Shown piece after piece: positions 1 through 5,359 of a DNA stretch of 9,598 nt. Under the pieces are notes generated by a model. The model saw nothing but the letters and a program-made list of their open reading frames with translations. It had not been told where the DNA came from and did not search any database. Position numbers and translations under genes: made by a program. The DNA lies in contig JBKQTE010000090.1 of the NCBI GenBank assembly GCA_052143315.1, positions 1-9,598 of the forward strand, written 5' to 3'. The stretch's first letter is position 1; every line of letters starts with the position of its first letter. Origin of the DNA: DASZIT01 sp052143315 (GTDB lineage Bacteria > Actinomycetota > Acidimicrobiia > Acidimicrobiales > RAAP-2).

Positions 1-180
1 CGTCATGGGTCGATCATCGCAGGAGGGTGTATCACGGACCCACCGCAGGGCCCGGACCCACCGCAGAGCCGGCGGAGGCTCCCAGTCCCCCGGGTGCGAA
101 GTCCGGGAGGGCCGCCGCAGGCGCCGGCCGGAGGCCAGGATGTCAATGTCGGTGTCGTCGTTGGCGAGGAGGTCGATCAC
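1..180 (-). pseudogene. Putative cobN start (cobaltochelatase large subunit), probably frameshifted, running off the window edge
   Basis: A reading frame opens with GTG at 180-178, overlapping the cobQ stop by 4 nt (GTGA), and stays open to the window edge. The first residues, VIDLLANDDTDI, resemble the N-terminal beta strand and DTD(L/I) motif of actinobacterial CobN, the large subunit of the ATP-dependent cobaltochelatase that inserts cobalt into hydrogenobyrinate diamide. After this the frame becomes Arg/Pro-rich and unconvincing. Shifting by one base near 137 gives ILA-LRPAPAAALPDFAP, closer to the usual helix after DTD, as if one C of a C run had been lost; that frame then stops at 34-32. 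The match rests on about 12-25 residues, so the CobN identity is tentative. The cobQ-overlapping start is the firmer observation. It could also be an unrelated small coupled ORF. Confidence 0.33.
35..66. repeat. Two direct copies of a 14-bp sequence, 18-bp period
   Basis: CGGACCCACCGCAG occurs at 35-48 and again at 53-66. It lies within the putative cobN remnant and gives a repeated RWVRAL/RWVRD peptide in the open frame. It is too short to suggest a mobile element and is most likely slippage or local duplication in GC-rich DNA. Confidence 0.5.
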
Positions 181-1889
181 CGTTCCCGCCCCCCCGCCTC
201 GTCGCGAGCGGCGCCCCCGCCCTCGATGACCAGCTGCCACAGGGCATCGAGGTCGAGGTGGTCGCGGCACAGGTCGGCGAGCCGGTTGATCTGGCCCTGC
301 CGGGCCTCGGCGAAGGAGACGCCGGAGGGCTCCCACGACCGGCCCCGCCGCTCCGCCGCCGCCCCCAGTACCGCGGTCCGGAGCTCGTCACCCTCCAGCA
401 GACCGTGGAGACTGGTGCCGAGCACCCCGAGCTCGTCGTCGACGATCCCCTCGTTGCGCTTGCCCCGGGCATCGCCCAGCAGGATCCACGGCACCGCCGT
501 TGGGCCCGGGAACGGGCGCCCGTGATGGATCTCGTAGCCGGTCACCGACAAGAAGGGGGCCTGTCTCGGCGAGCCCTCCAGCTCCCAGTCGTCCTCGGGG
601 CTGATCGCCGCCACCCTGCCACCCGGGGTGGCGGCGTGGAGCGCACCGGCCGGCCGCGCCGAGGCGGTCTGGCGCCACGACGTCCTCCCCCGCCGCTGCC
701 GGGTGTGCTTGTCGACCAGGAAGACCGTCCTCAGGTCGAGCAGGCCGAGGCCGAGCACGGTGCCCTCGCGGCTCTCCACCGAGCCCGGGTCCTCGATCCG
801 GCTGCCCAGCATCTGGTAGCCACCGCAGATCCCGAGCACCAGCGGGGAGTCGTGCCGGACGGCGCCGGTATCGTCCAGGCGGAGCCGGTCGAAGGCCTCG
901 GCGAACCCCGCCGACCGGAACCAGGCCAGGTCCTCCACCGTCGACTTGGTGCCGGGCAGCACCACCAGGTCGGGGTCGCCCAGGGTGTCGGCGTGGTCGA
1001 CGAACCGGACCGACACCCCCGGCTCGATGGCCAGCGCGTCGACATCGGTGAAGTTGGAGATCCGGGGGAAACGGATCACCGCCACGTCCAGCCGGTCGTG
1101 CTCGGAAGGTGCGGGACGCTCGCCGGCCGGCGCCGGCCGGGTCCCCAGGCGGGCGGTCCGGGACAGGGACTGGGCCAGTGAGTCCTCGGCGTCGAGGGTC
1201 AGCCCCTCGGCGAACGGCAGGACGCCGAAGGTAGGGACGCCGCACCGACGCTGCAGGTCCTCGACGCCGCCCTCCAGCAGTGCCTGGTCGCCCCGGAACT
1301 TGTTGATCACGAAGCCGCGCACCCAGCGCTTCAGCTCGTCGGGGAGCAGGGCCACCGTGCCGTAGAGGGCGGCGAACACGCCGCCCCGGTCGATGTCACC
1401 CACCACGATGGCCGGAATGCCCACCGCCGAGGCCAGTCCCAGGTTGACCAGGTCGTGGTCGAGCAGGTTGATCTCGGCCGGGCTGCCGGCCCCCTCCAGC
1501 AGGATCACGTCGTAGCGGGACCGGAGGTCGGCCAGCGCCTCCATCACCACGCCGCGCAGCTCGGGCTTGGCCCGGTGGTAGGCGACGGTGTCCAGGGTCT
1601 TCCACGGGCGCCCCATCACCACCACCTGGCTGGTCTGCTCACCGATCGGCTTCAGCAGGATCGGGTTCATGGTGACGTCCGGCTCCACGCCGGCCGCCAT
1701 GGCCTGCATGGCCTGGGCCCGGCCGATCTCGTGCCCGTCAGGGGTGACGAACGAGTTCAGCGCCATGTTCTGCGCCTTGAACGGCGCCACCCGCACGCCC
1801 TGCCGGGCCAGGAGCCGGCAGAGGCCGGCCACGATCTGGCTCTTGCCGACGTCGCTGGCGGTGCCGCACACCATCAGGGCGCCCCTCAC
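177..1889 (-). CDS. cobQ: Cobyric acid synthase CobQ (glutamine-hydrolysing)
   Basis: CobQ amidates the b, d, e and g carboxylates of adenosylcobyrinic a,c-diamide to give adenosylcobyric acid, using glutamine and ATP in the cytoplasm. The 570-residue product shows the N-terminal dethiobiotin-synthetase-like ATPase domain: P-loop GTASDVGKS at 9-17, KAQNMALNS at 38-46, LLEGAGSPAEINL at 130-142 and DIDRGGVFAA at 165-174. The C-terminal class I amidotransferase domain has nucleophile Cys355 in GICGGYQMLG, GYEIHHGRP at 451-459 and GTSLHG at 491-496, with His495 the likely catalytic His. The protein is longer than the usual ~480-510 residues because of a roughly 50-residue insertion at about 396-447 and a short charged C-terminus. 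The GTG start is chosen because it overlaps the upstream stop (GTGA) and lies just before the P-loop. It sits in the riboswitch-led operon after cobU and appears intact. Confidence 0.96.
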   Translation of the reverse strand: MRGALMVCGTASDVGKSQIVAGLCRLLARQGVRVAPFKAQNMALNSFVTPDGHEIGRAQAMQAMAAGVEPDVTMNPILLKPIGEQTSQVVVMGRPWKTLDTVAYHRAKPELRGVVMEALADLRSRYDVILLEGAGSPAEINLLDHDLVNLGLASAVGIPAIVVGDIDRGGVFAALYGTVALLPDELKRWVRGFVINKFRGDQALLEGGVEDLQRRCGVPTFGVLPFAEGLTLDAEDSLAQSLSRTARLGTRPAPAGERPAPSEHDRLDVAVIRFPRISNFTDVDALAIEPGVSVRFVDHADTLGDPDLVVLPGTKSTVEDLAWFRSAGFAEAFDRLRLDDTGAVRHDSPLVLGICGGYQMLGSRIEDPGSVESREGTVLGLGLLDLRTVFLVDKHTRQRRGRTSWRQTASARPAGALHAATPGGRVAAISPEDDWELEGSPRQAPFLSVTGYEIHHGRPFPGPTAVPWILLGDARGKRNEGIVDDELGVLGTSLHGLLEGDELRTAVLGAAAERRGRSWEPSGVSFAEARQGQINRLADLCRDHLDLDALWQLVIEGGGAARDEAGGRER

Positions 1890-2173
1890 CGCGTCTCCCC
1901 GGACACGACGTCCCCCCGGCCACGGGTCGTAGCCCCACGTCCCGTCGCGACCACCGGCCAGGCGGTGTGGAGGGCCGGGTCCAGCCGGTCGAGGCCGTCG
2001 GTACCCGGCATCGCCACCCGTACGGCATCGGGCATGCCGAAGCTGGTGCGGTCACGCACCACCCCGACGAGCTCACCGATGGCCGCGCCGACCAGCGGAA
2101 ACCACAGGAACGACGTTGGGTCGGGGACGGTGATCCGACCGATGGGGGAGGGGAGGGCAACAGCCCGGCGCAC
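1886..2173 (-). pseudogene. CobS N-terminus fused in frame to a CobC-type aminotransferase C-terminus (deletion chimera)
   Basis: This is a 95-codon ORF with a GTG start 3 nt after the cobU stop and a stop overlapping the cobQ start (GTGA), so it is in the operon and probably translated. Residues 1-37 (MRRAVA, PIGR, PDP, then WFPLVGAAIGELVG) match the start of CobS, the membrane enzyme joining alpha-ribazole to adenosylcobinamide-GDP; CobS is normally ~250 residues with several helices. From about residue 38, VRDRTSFGMPDAVRVAMP and DGLDRLDPAL match the C-terminal end of HisC/CobC-like PLP aminotransferases (threonine-phosphate decarboxylase), where VRD, SFG, RV and L..L..AL recur. Neither the CobS catalytic HxDG region nor the CobC PLP-binding lysine is present, so no enzyme activity is expected. 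The join near 2056-2071 is best explained by an in-frame deletion of about 1.5 kb that removed the end of cobS and the start of cobC. This assignment is by eye. Confidence 0.62.
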
Positions 2174-2176
2174 GGG

Positions 2177-2740
2177 TCAGCCGTCCTCAGGTCGCGGGAG
2201 GTCGAGGACACGACCGGCCACTACCAGGATGACCCGGTCGGCCACCGACGCCACCTGCCGGTTCAGCGTGCCGAGGGCATCGGCGAAGGCGATCCCCACC
2301 TCGGTCGGCGGATGGACGCCGAGCCCCACCTCCTCGCTGACGATCACCGTGGGACCGTGGCCGGCCAGGGTGCGGGCCACCAGGTCGGCCCGGAGCCGGT
2401 CGGTGTCGCAGTCGAAGCCGGGGAACCCGGCCAGCCACGCCCCCAGGGAGTCGACCAGCACCGGGCCGGTCAGCTCGCGCAGCCCCTCGCCCAGGTCGGC
2501 CCCGGGATCGACCTCGACGGTGCACCAGGTGGCCGGTCGGCGCACGCGGTGGGCTTCGAACCGCTCCGCCCACGCCACGTCGGCGGGGTCGGTGGTCCAG
2601 GCGGCGGTGGCCAGGTAGGTGACCGCCGCCCCCGAGCCGGCCTGGTCGACGATGAGCCGCTCGCCCACCTCCGACTTCCCCGAGCGCGTCCCCCCCAGTA
2701 CAAGGGTCAGCCCGATAGCCCCGGCATCCGTCGTCGCCAC
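2177..2740 (-). CDS. cobU: Adenosylcobinamide kinase / adenosylcobinamide-phosphate guanylyltransferase CobU
   Basis: CobU (CobP) phosphorylates adenosylcobinamide and then transfers GMP to give adenosylcobinamide-GDP, in both de novo synthesis and salvage. From the GTG at 2740 the product is 187 residues, normal for the family. It has Walker A GGTRSGKS at 16-23, YLATA at 42-46, and HRVRRPATW at 64-72. His64 aligns with the GMP-accepting His46 of the Salmonella enzyme. Further on come VLVDSLGAWLAG, SEEVGLGVHP and DALGTLNRQVASVADRV, the usual EVG and lNq-AD-V motifs. Two GTG codons compete (2746 and 2740). AGAGAGGA at 2757-2750 lies 9 nt from the second and only 3 nt from the first, so 2740 is preferred. 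The frame is open much further upstream, but that extension would run through the riboswitch. It is the first gene of the minus-strand operon. Confidence 0.95.
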   Translation of the reverse strand: MATTDAGAIGLTLVLGGTRSGKSEVGERLIVDQAGSGAAVTYLATAAWTTDPADVAWAERFEAHRVRRPATWCTVEVDPGADLGEGLRELTGPVLVDSLGAWLAGFPGFDCDTDRLRADLVARTLAGHGPTVIVSEEVGLGVHPPTEVGIAFADALGTLNRQVASVADRVILVVAGRVLDLPRPEDG

Positions 2741-2749
2741 GTCCACGCG

Positions 2750-2771
2750 TCCTCTCTCGCCCCTGAGGGGC
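2750..2771 (-). promoter_or_regulatory. cobU ribosome-binding site with adjoining small hairpin
   Basis: On the minus strand, GCCCC-TCA-GGGGC (2771-2759) forms a perfect 5-bp hairpin immediately before the Shine-Dalgarno-like AGAGAGGA (2757-2750). It lies between the riboswitch aptamer and the cobU start. No U run follows the hairpin, so it does not look like an intrinsic terminator. Translational control, with the riboswitch altering access to this site, is the more likely mechanism, but that is inference. Confidence 0.45.
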
Positions 2772-2789
2772 TCGCACCCTCCAACAGGA

Positions 2790-2945
2790 TGGGGAGTCAG
2801 GTCTCCTGGCTTGCCGGCTCGTCGCTCCCCTCGGCCTTCCCGCCCGTCTCCGGGCCGTGGCCTGTGGTTGAGGTTCGCTCCCCGGTCACAGTTGCGGGAC
2901 AGCCCCGGATTCCCACCGGGTTCCCTGTGCTCCGACCCCGATGCT
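2790..2945 (-). ncRNA. Cobalamin (B12) riboswitch controlling cobU and downstream genes
   Basis: Reading the minus strand, all the conserved blocks of the cobalamin aptamer appear in order: AGCACAGGGAA (2931-2921), the CCGGTGGGAATCCGGGGC block (about 2919-2902), CCCGCAACTGTGA (2898-2886), a GC-rich variable arm with GGGAAGGCC, a GACGAGCC segment, and the B12 box GCCAGGAGACCTG (2810-2798). The outer P1 helix can form between GGGG and TCGG just 5' (about 2943-2933) and CTGAC/TCCCC just 3' (2800-2791). The aptamer ends about 50 nt before cobU. In this class adenosylcobalamin binding lowers expression of B12 synthesis or transport genes. The boundaries are approximate. The divergent plus-strand genes are not downstream of it and would not be under its cis control. 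Confidence 0.95.
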
Positions 2946-3010
2946 ATCGGACCACCGGAGCCGCCCGGTGAGTCGGATGGGCGGCGACCCGCCGGTCGGG
3001 GAGGGGTACC

Positions 3011-3418
3011 GTGACGGTCGTGGCCCGTGCAGACTCCCTCGTCGTCGGCGGCCTTCGGGGCGATGGGCCAGGGGCGGGAGCAAGGATGGACCGTCGCCGT
3101 GGTCGCCATGGCCGGAAAGATCCCCACGCTGGCAGCCGGGGCGACGATGACCGACTTCCACCGGTCCAAGGTCCATACCGACCTGCTGGCCGAGGTGGCG
3201 CCGGTCACCGGGGCGCCCCCGAGGTGGTGGCGGCCGCCACCGAGACGGCCACGCCCCGCCACTTCTTCCAAGCGTGCCAGGCTGCCGGGGTGCGAGCGCC
3301 CCTCGACCGAATCTGCCAGCTGGCCCGCCGGCACTGCATCGCCCTCGCCGGCGGCGACATCCGGTGCGAGGTGGTGATGGTCGACTTCGAGGGCGACCAG
3401 GTGGTGGCCCGTGCCTGA
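3011..3418 (+). pseudogene. cbiD remnant: C-terminal third of cobalt-precorrin-5B C1-methyltransferase with a frameshift
   Basis: CbiD methylates C-1 in the cobalt-early B12 route and is normally ~350-380 residues. Here only the C-terminal part is recognisable, in two frames. In the frame of the GTG at 3027, VAVVAMAGKIPTLAAGATMT and FHRSKVHTDLLAEVA match the CbiD GK...K.AAG...TH segment. At about 3209-3224 the similarity moves to the frame of 3011: PEVVAAATETATPRHFF, then IRCEVVMVDFEGDQVVARA, the typical CbiD end. One extra C in the five-C run would restore one frame (GAPPEVV). About 240 N-terminal residues, including the usual TGxxA region, are missing. The GTG at 3011 has a good Shine-Dalgarno (GGGGAGGGG) and starts MTVVARADSLVVGG, which I do not recognise and which may be the start of another gene joined by deletion. 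The stop overlaps the cobL start by 8 nt. It is not expected to be functional. Confidence 0.7.
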
Positions 3419-4778
3419 GACGAACGGGGCTCCGGATCCGGCTCCGGCCCCGGCCCCGGGCACCGTCACCGTCATCGGGGTCATCGGGGACCGCTTCGGG
3501 TCGATCGGGGACGACGGGCGGGAGGCGCTGGCCTCGGCCGGCCTGGTGGTCGGTGGCCGCCGGCAGCTCGAGGGCCTGGCCGCCTGGCTGGGGTCGAGCC
3601 GTCCCGGTGCCACCCTTCCCGCCTCGGTGGAGATCGGCGGCGACGCTGAGGAGGCCTGCCGTCGAGCCGCCGCCGCCTCCGGGAACGGGGTGGCCGTGTG
3701 CGTGCTGGCCTCCGGCGACCCCGGCTTCTTCGGGATCGTCCGACCCCTGCTCCGAGTGGTGGACCGCCGTCACCTCCGGGTGATCCCGGCCCCGTCGTCG
3801 GTGTCGGTGGCGTTCGCCCGGCTGGGCCTGCCGTGGGATGACGCCGCGGTGGTCTCCGCCCATGGGCGGTCACTGACCGACGCCGTCCGGGCCATCCGGC
3901 TGGCCCGCAAGGCGGCCGTCCTCACCTCGCCGGACTCGCCGCCCGAGGCGGTGGGGCGGGCCCTGGTAGCGGCCAGGGCGGCGGTCGACCTGGTGGCGGT
4001 GTGCAGCCGGCTCGGCCACGCTGATGAGTCGATCACCATGGTGGGGCTCGAGCAGCTGGCCAGCGGGACGTGGGACCCCTTGTCGGTGGTGGTCCTCCTC
4101 GGCCCGGCCGGGCGGCCCATCGCCGGTTGGGGTGGCGCCGACACCGGCGGCAAGCCCCTGGCCTGGGGACTGCCCGACAACGCCTACGGCCACCGCGACG
4201 GCATGGTGACAAAGTTCGAGGTGCGGGCGGTGGCGCTGGGCAAGCTGGCCCTCCCACCGGCCGGCATCCTGTGGGACGTCGGCGCCGGCAGTGGGAGCGT
4301 CGCCGTCGAGGCTGTCTCCCTCTGTCCCGGGCTCACCGTCTTCGCCGTCGAGGAGCGGGTCGACGACGCCGCCCGCATCACCCAGAACGCCGCCCGCTTC
4401 GGCGCCGACGTCCGGGTGGTGCACGGTCGCGCCCCCGAGGCGTGCGACGGCCTCCCCGACCCCGACCGGGTCTTCGTCGGCGGTGGCGGGCTCGACGTCC
4501 TCGACGCCGCCCTGGCCCGACTCCGTCCCGGAGGACGGGTGGTGGCCACCTTCACCGCCCTGGACCGGGCCTCGGCCGCCGCCGACCGCCTGGGCAGCCT
4601 GGTCCAGATCTCGGCCAGCCGGGGGCGAACCCTGCCCGACGGGGGCTGGAGGCTGGCCGCCGAGAACCCGGTCTTCGTGGCGTGGGGCCCCGGCGGCCCC
4701 GACGGCCCCGGCGGCCCCGACGGCCCCGGCGGCCCCGACGGCCCCGACGGCCCCGACGACCCGGGGAGCCGATCGTGA
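3411..4778 (+). CDS. cobL: Precorrin-6Y C5,15-methyltransferase (decarboxylating), CbiE-CbiT fusion
   Basis: CobL methylates C-5 and C-15 of precorrin-6B and decarboxylates the C-12 acetate side chain, using S-adenosylmethionine. The 455-residue product has both expected domains. The CbiE-type tetrapyrrole methylase domain (about 18-235) contains VIGVIGD, VCVLASGDPGFFGI (96-109) and VIPAPSSVSVAFARLGLPW. The CbiT-type Rossmann domain (about 260-425) contains MVTKFEVRAVALGKL and the SAM-binding DVGAGSGS at 289-296, then FAVEE and PDRVFVGGGG. The family is usually ~400-430 residues; the excess is a Gly-Pro-Asp tail at 426-455 encoded by a DNA repeat. The GTG start overlaps the end of the cbiD remnant by 8 nt, and the stop overlaps the next small ORF by 4 nt (GTGA), so it sits within an operon. 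The enzyme itself looks intact, although its pathway neighbours are broken. Confidence 0.94.
   Translation: MPETNGAPDPAPAPAPGTVTVIGVIGDRFGSIGDDGREALASAGLVVGGRRQLEGLAAWLGSSRPGATLPASVEIGGDAEEACRRAAAASGNGVAVCVLASGDPGFFGIVRPLLRVVDRRHLRVIPAPSSVSVAFARLGLPWDDAAVVSAHGRSLTDAVRAIRLARKAAVLTSPDSPPEAVGRALVAARAAVDLVAVCSRLGHADESITMVGLEQLASGTWDPLSVVVLLGPAGRPIAGWGGADTGGKPLAWGLPDNAYGHRDGMVTKFEVRAVALGKLALPPAGILWDVGAGSGSVAVEAVSLCPGLTVFAVEERVDDAARITQNAARFGADVRVVHGRAPEACDGLPDPDRVFVGGGGLDVLDAALARLRPGGRVVATFTALDRASAAADRLGSLVQISASRGRTLPDGGWRLAAENPVFVAWGPGGPDGPGGPDGPGGPDGPDGPDDPGSRS
4686..4757 (+). repeat. Tandem repeat encoding a collagen-like Gly-Pro-Gly-Gly-Pro-Asp tail
   Basis: Three exact 18-bp units (GGCCCCGGCGGCCCCGAC) at 4686-4703, 4704-4721 and 4722-4739 are followed by two 9-bp half units (GGCCCCGAC) at 4740-4757. 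They encode GPGGPD three times then GPD twice, at the CobL C-terminus after the CbiT domain. Perfect unit identity suggests recent slippage. Copy number is likely to vary between strains. The tail is probably disordered and dispensable. Confidence 0.93.
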
Positions 4779-4870
4779 GGATCCTGTCCATCTCCATCAC
4801 CGAGGGGGCCGGGCCATGGCGCGCCCCCCTTCGGTTGAGACGGCGGGGCGACGAGGGAGACCACCGATGA
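4775..4870 (+). pseudogene. 31-codon coupled ORF resembling a truncated, frameshifted cbiG start
   Basis: GTG at 4775 overlaps the cobL stop (GTGA), and the TGA at 4868-4870 overlaps the next gene's ATG (ATGA). The first residues, VRILSISITE, resemble the start of CbiG (cobalt-precorrin-5A hydrolase), commonly RI..(F/I)S(V/I)TE.GRA(L/M)A. After TE the frame reads GAGPWRAPL. One added base in the GGGGGCCGGG stretch near 4805 would give GRAMARPP, close to the family's GRALA.RLP. That frame continues directly into the downstream SnoaL-like gene. No later part of CbiG, such as its (D/E)GA..C or C-terminal CobE-like domain, is present. The assignment rests on 10-16 residues plus the B12 operon context. 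It may simply act as a translated leader for the gene that follows. Confidence 0.42.
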
Positions 4871-5313
4871 CCCACAGCTACAACCAGATCGCCAATCTGA
4901 TCGCCACCTACGCCGAGCGCATCGACGGTGGTGACTTCGAGGGCGTCGCCGACCTGCTGGCCGATGCCGCCGTCGGCTCCGGTGACGACGGGACGGGCCT
5001 GGTGACCGGCCGGCCGGGCATCCTCGCCCTGTACGAGTCGACCACCCGAAGGTACGACGACGGCACCCCCGGCACCAAGCACCTGACCGCCAATCTCATC
5101 ATCGACATCGACGAGGCGGCGGGCACCGCCACCGCCCGGTCCTACTGGACGGTGCTCCAGGCGGTCCCCGGGCTGCCGCTCCAGCCGATTCTGGCCGGGC
5201 GCTACCACGACCGGTTCGAGCGGGCGGGGGGTGCCTGGCGGTTCGCCGAGCGGCGCTTCCTGGTCGACCTGGTCGGTGACGTCGGCCACCACCTGCTCAC
5301 CCCCCTGCCGTAG
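4867..5313 (+). CDS. SnoaL/NTF2-like family protein
   Basis: This 148-residue protein has the cone-shaped alpha+beta NTF2 fold signature of the SnoaL_4 / ring-hydroxylating-dioxygenase beta-subunit-like group. Helix one is YNQIANLIATYAERIDGGDF, then VADLLADAAV. A mid-protein KHLTANLIIDID segment (71-82) carries the His often found in this pocket. Then come ATARSYWTVLQ, the GRYHDRFER strand (111-119) and AWRFAERRFLVD (123-134). Members include cyclases, dehydratases and isomerases as well as non-catalytic proteins, so the substrate cannot be read from the sequence. GAGGGAGA sits about 7 nt before the ATG, and the start also overlaps the stop of the preceding small ORF. It therefore appears physically at the end of the B12 operon, although such proteins are not part of B12 synthesis. 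It is likely more related to the catabolic genes to its right. It converges on the aldehyde dehydrogenase. Confidence 0.83.
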   Translation: MTHSYNQIANLIATYAERIDGGDFEGVADLLADAAVGSGDDGTGLVTGRPGILALYESTTRRYDDGTPGTKHLTANLIIDIDEAAGTATARSYWTVLQAVPGLPLQPILAGRYHDRFERAGGAWRFAERRFLVDLVGDVGHHLLTPLP

Positions 5314-5314
5314 A

Positions 5315-5355
5315 CCGGCGCTGCCGGGTCGCCCGCCGGCCGGTCCGGAAGCCGG
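5315..5355. terminator. GC-rich hairpins between two convergent genes (weak terminator candidate)
   Basis: The 46-bp space between the convergent stops holds two hairpins with the same stem: CCGGC-GCT-GCCGG (5315-5327) and CCGGC, a 10-nt loop, then GCCGG (5336-5355). Neither is followed by a T run on either strand. Their position suits bidirectional transcription stopping, but in DNA this GC-rich such stems also arise by chance. Confidence 0.3.
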
Positions 5356-5359
5356 GTGC

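Noticed and set aside
27..1181. Long plus-strand open frame antisense to cobQ
   Set aside because: The protein is Arg/Pro/Gly-rich with no recognisable motif. It mirrors cobQ, whose motifs are clear; such shadows are common in GC-rich DNA.
2177..3613. Minus-strand extension of cobU upstream to 3613
   Set aside because: It would translate through the cobalamin riboswitch and across the opposite-strand cbiD remnant. The CobU family starts just before the P-loop, and a ribosome-binding site supports 2740.
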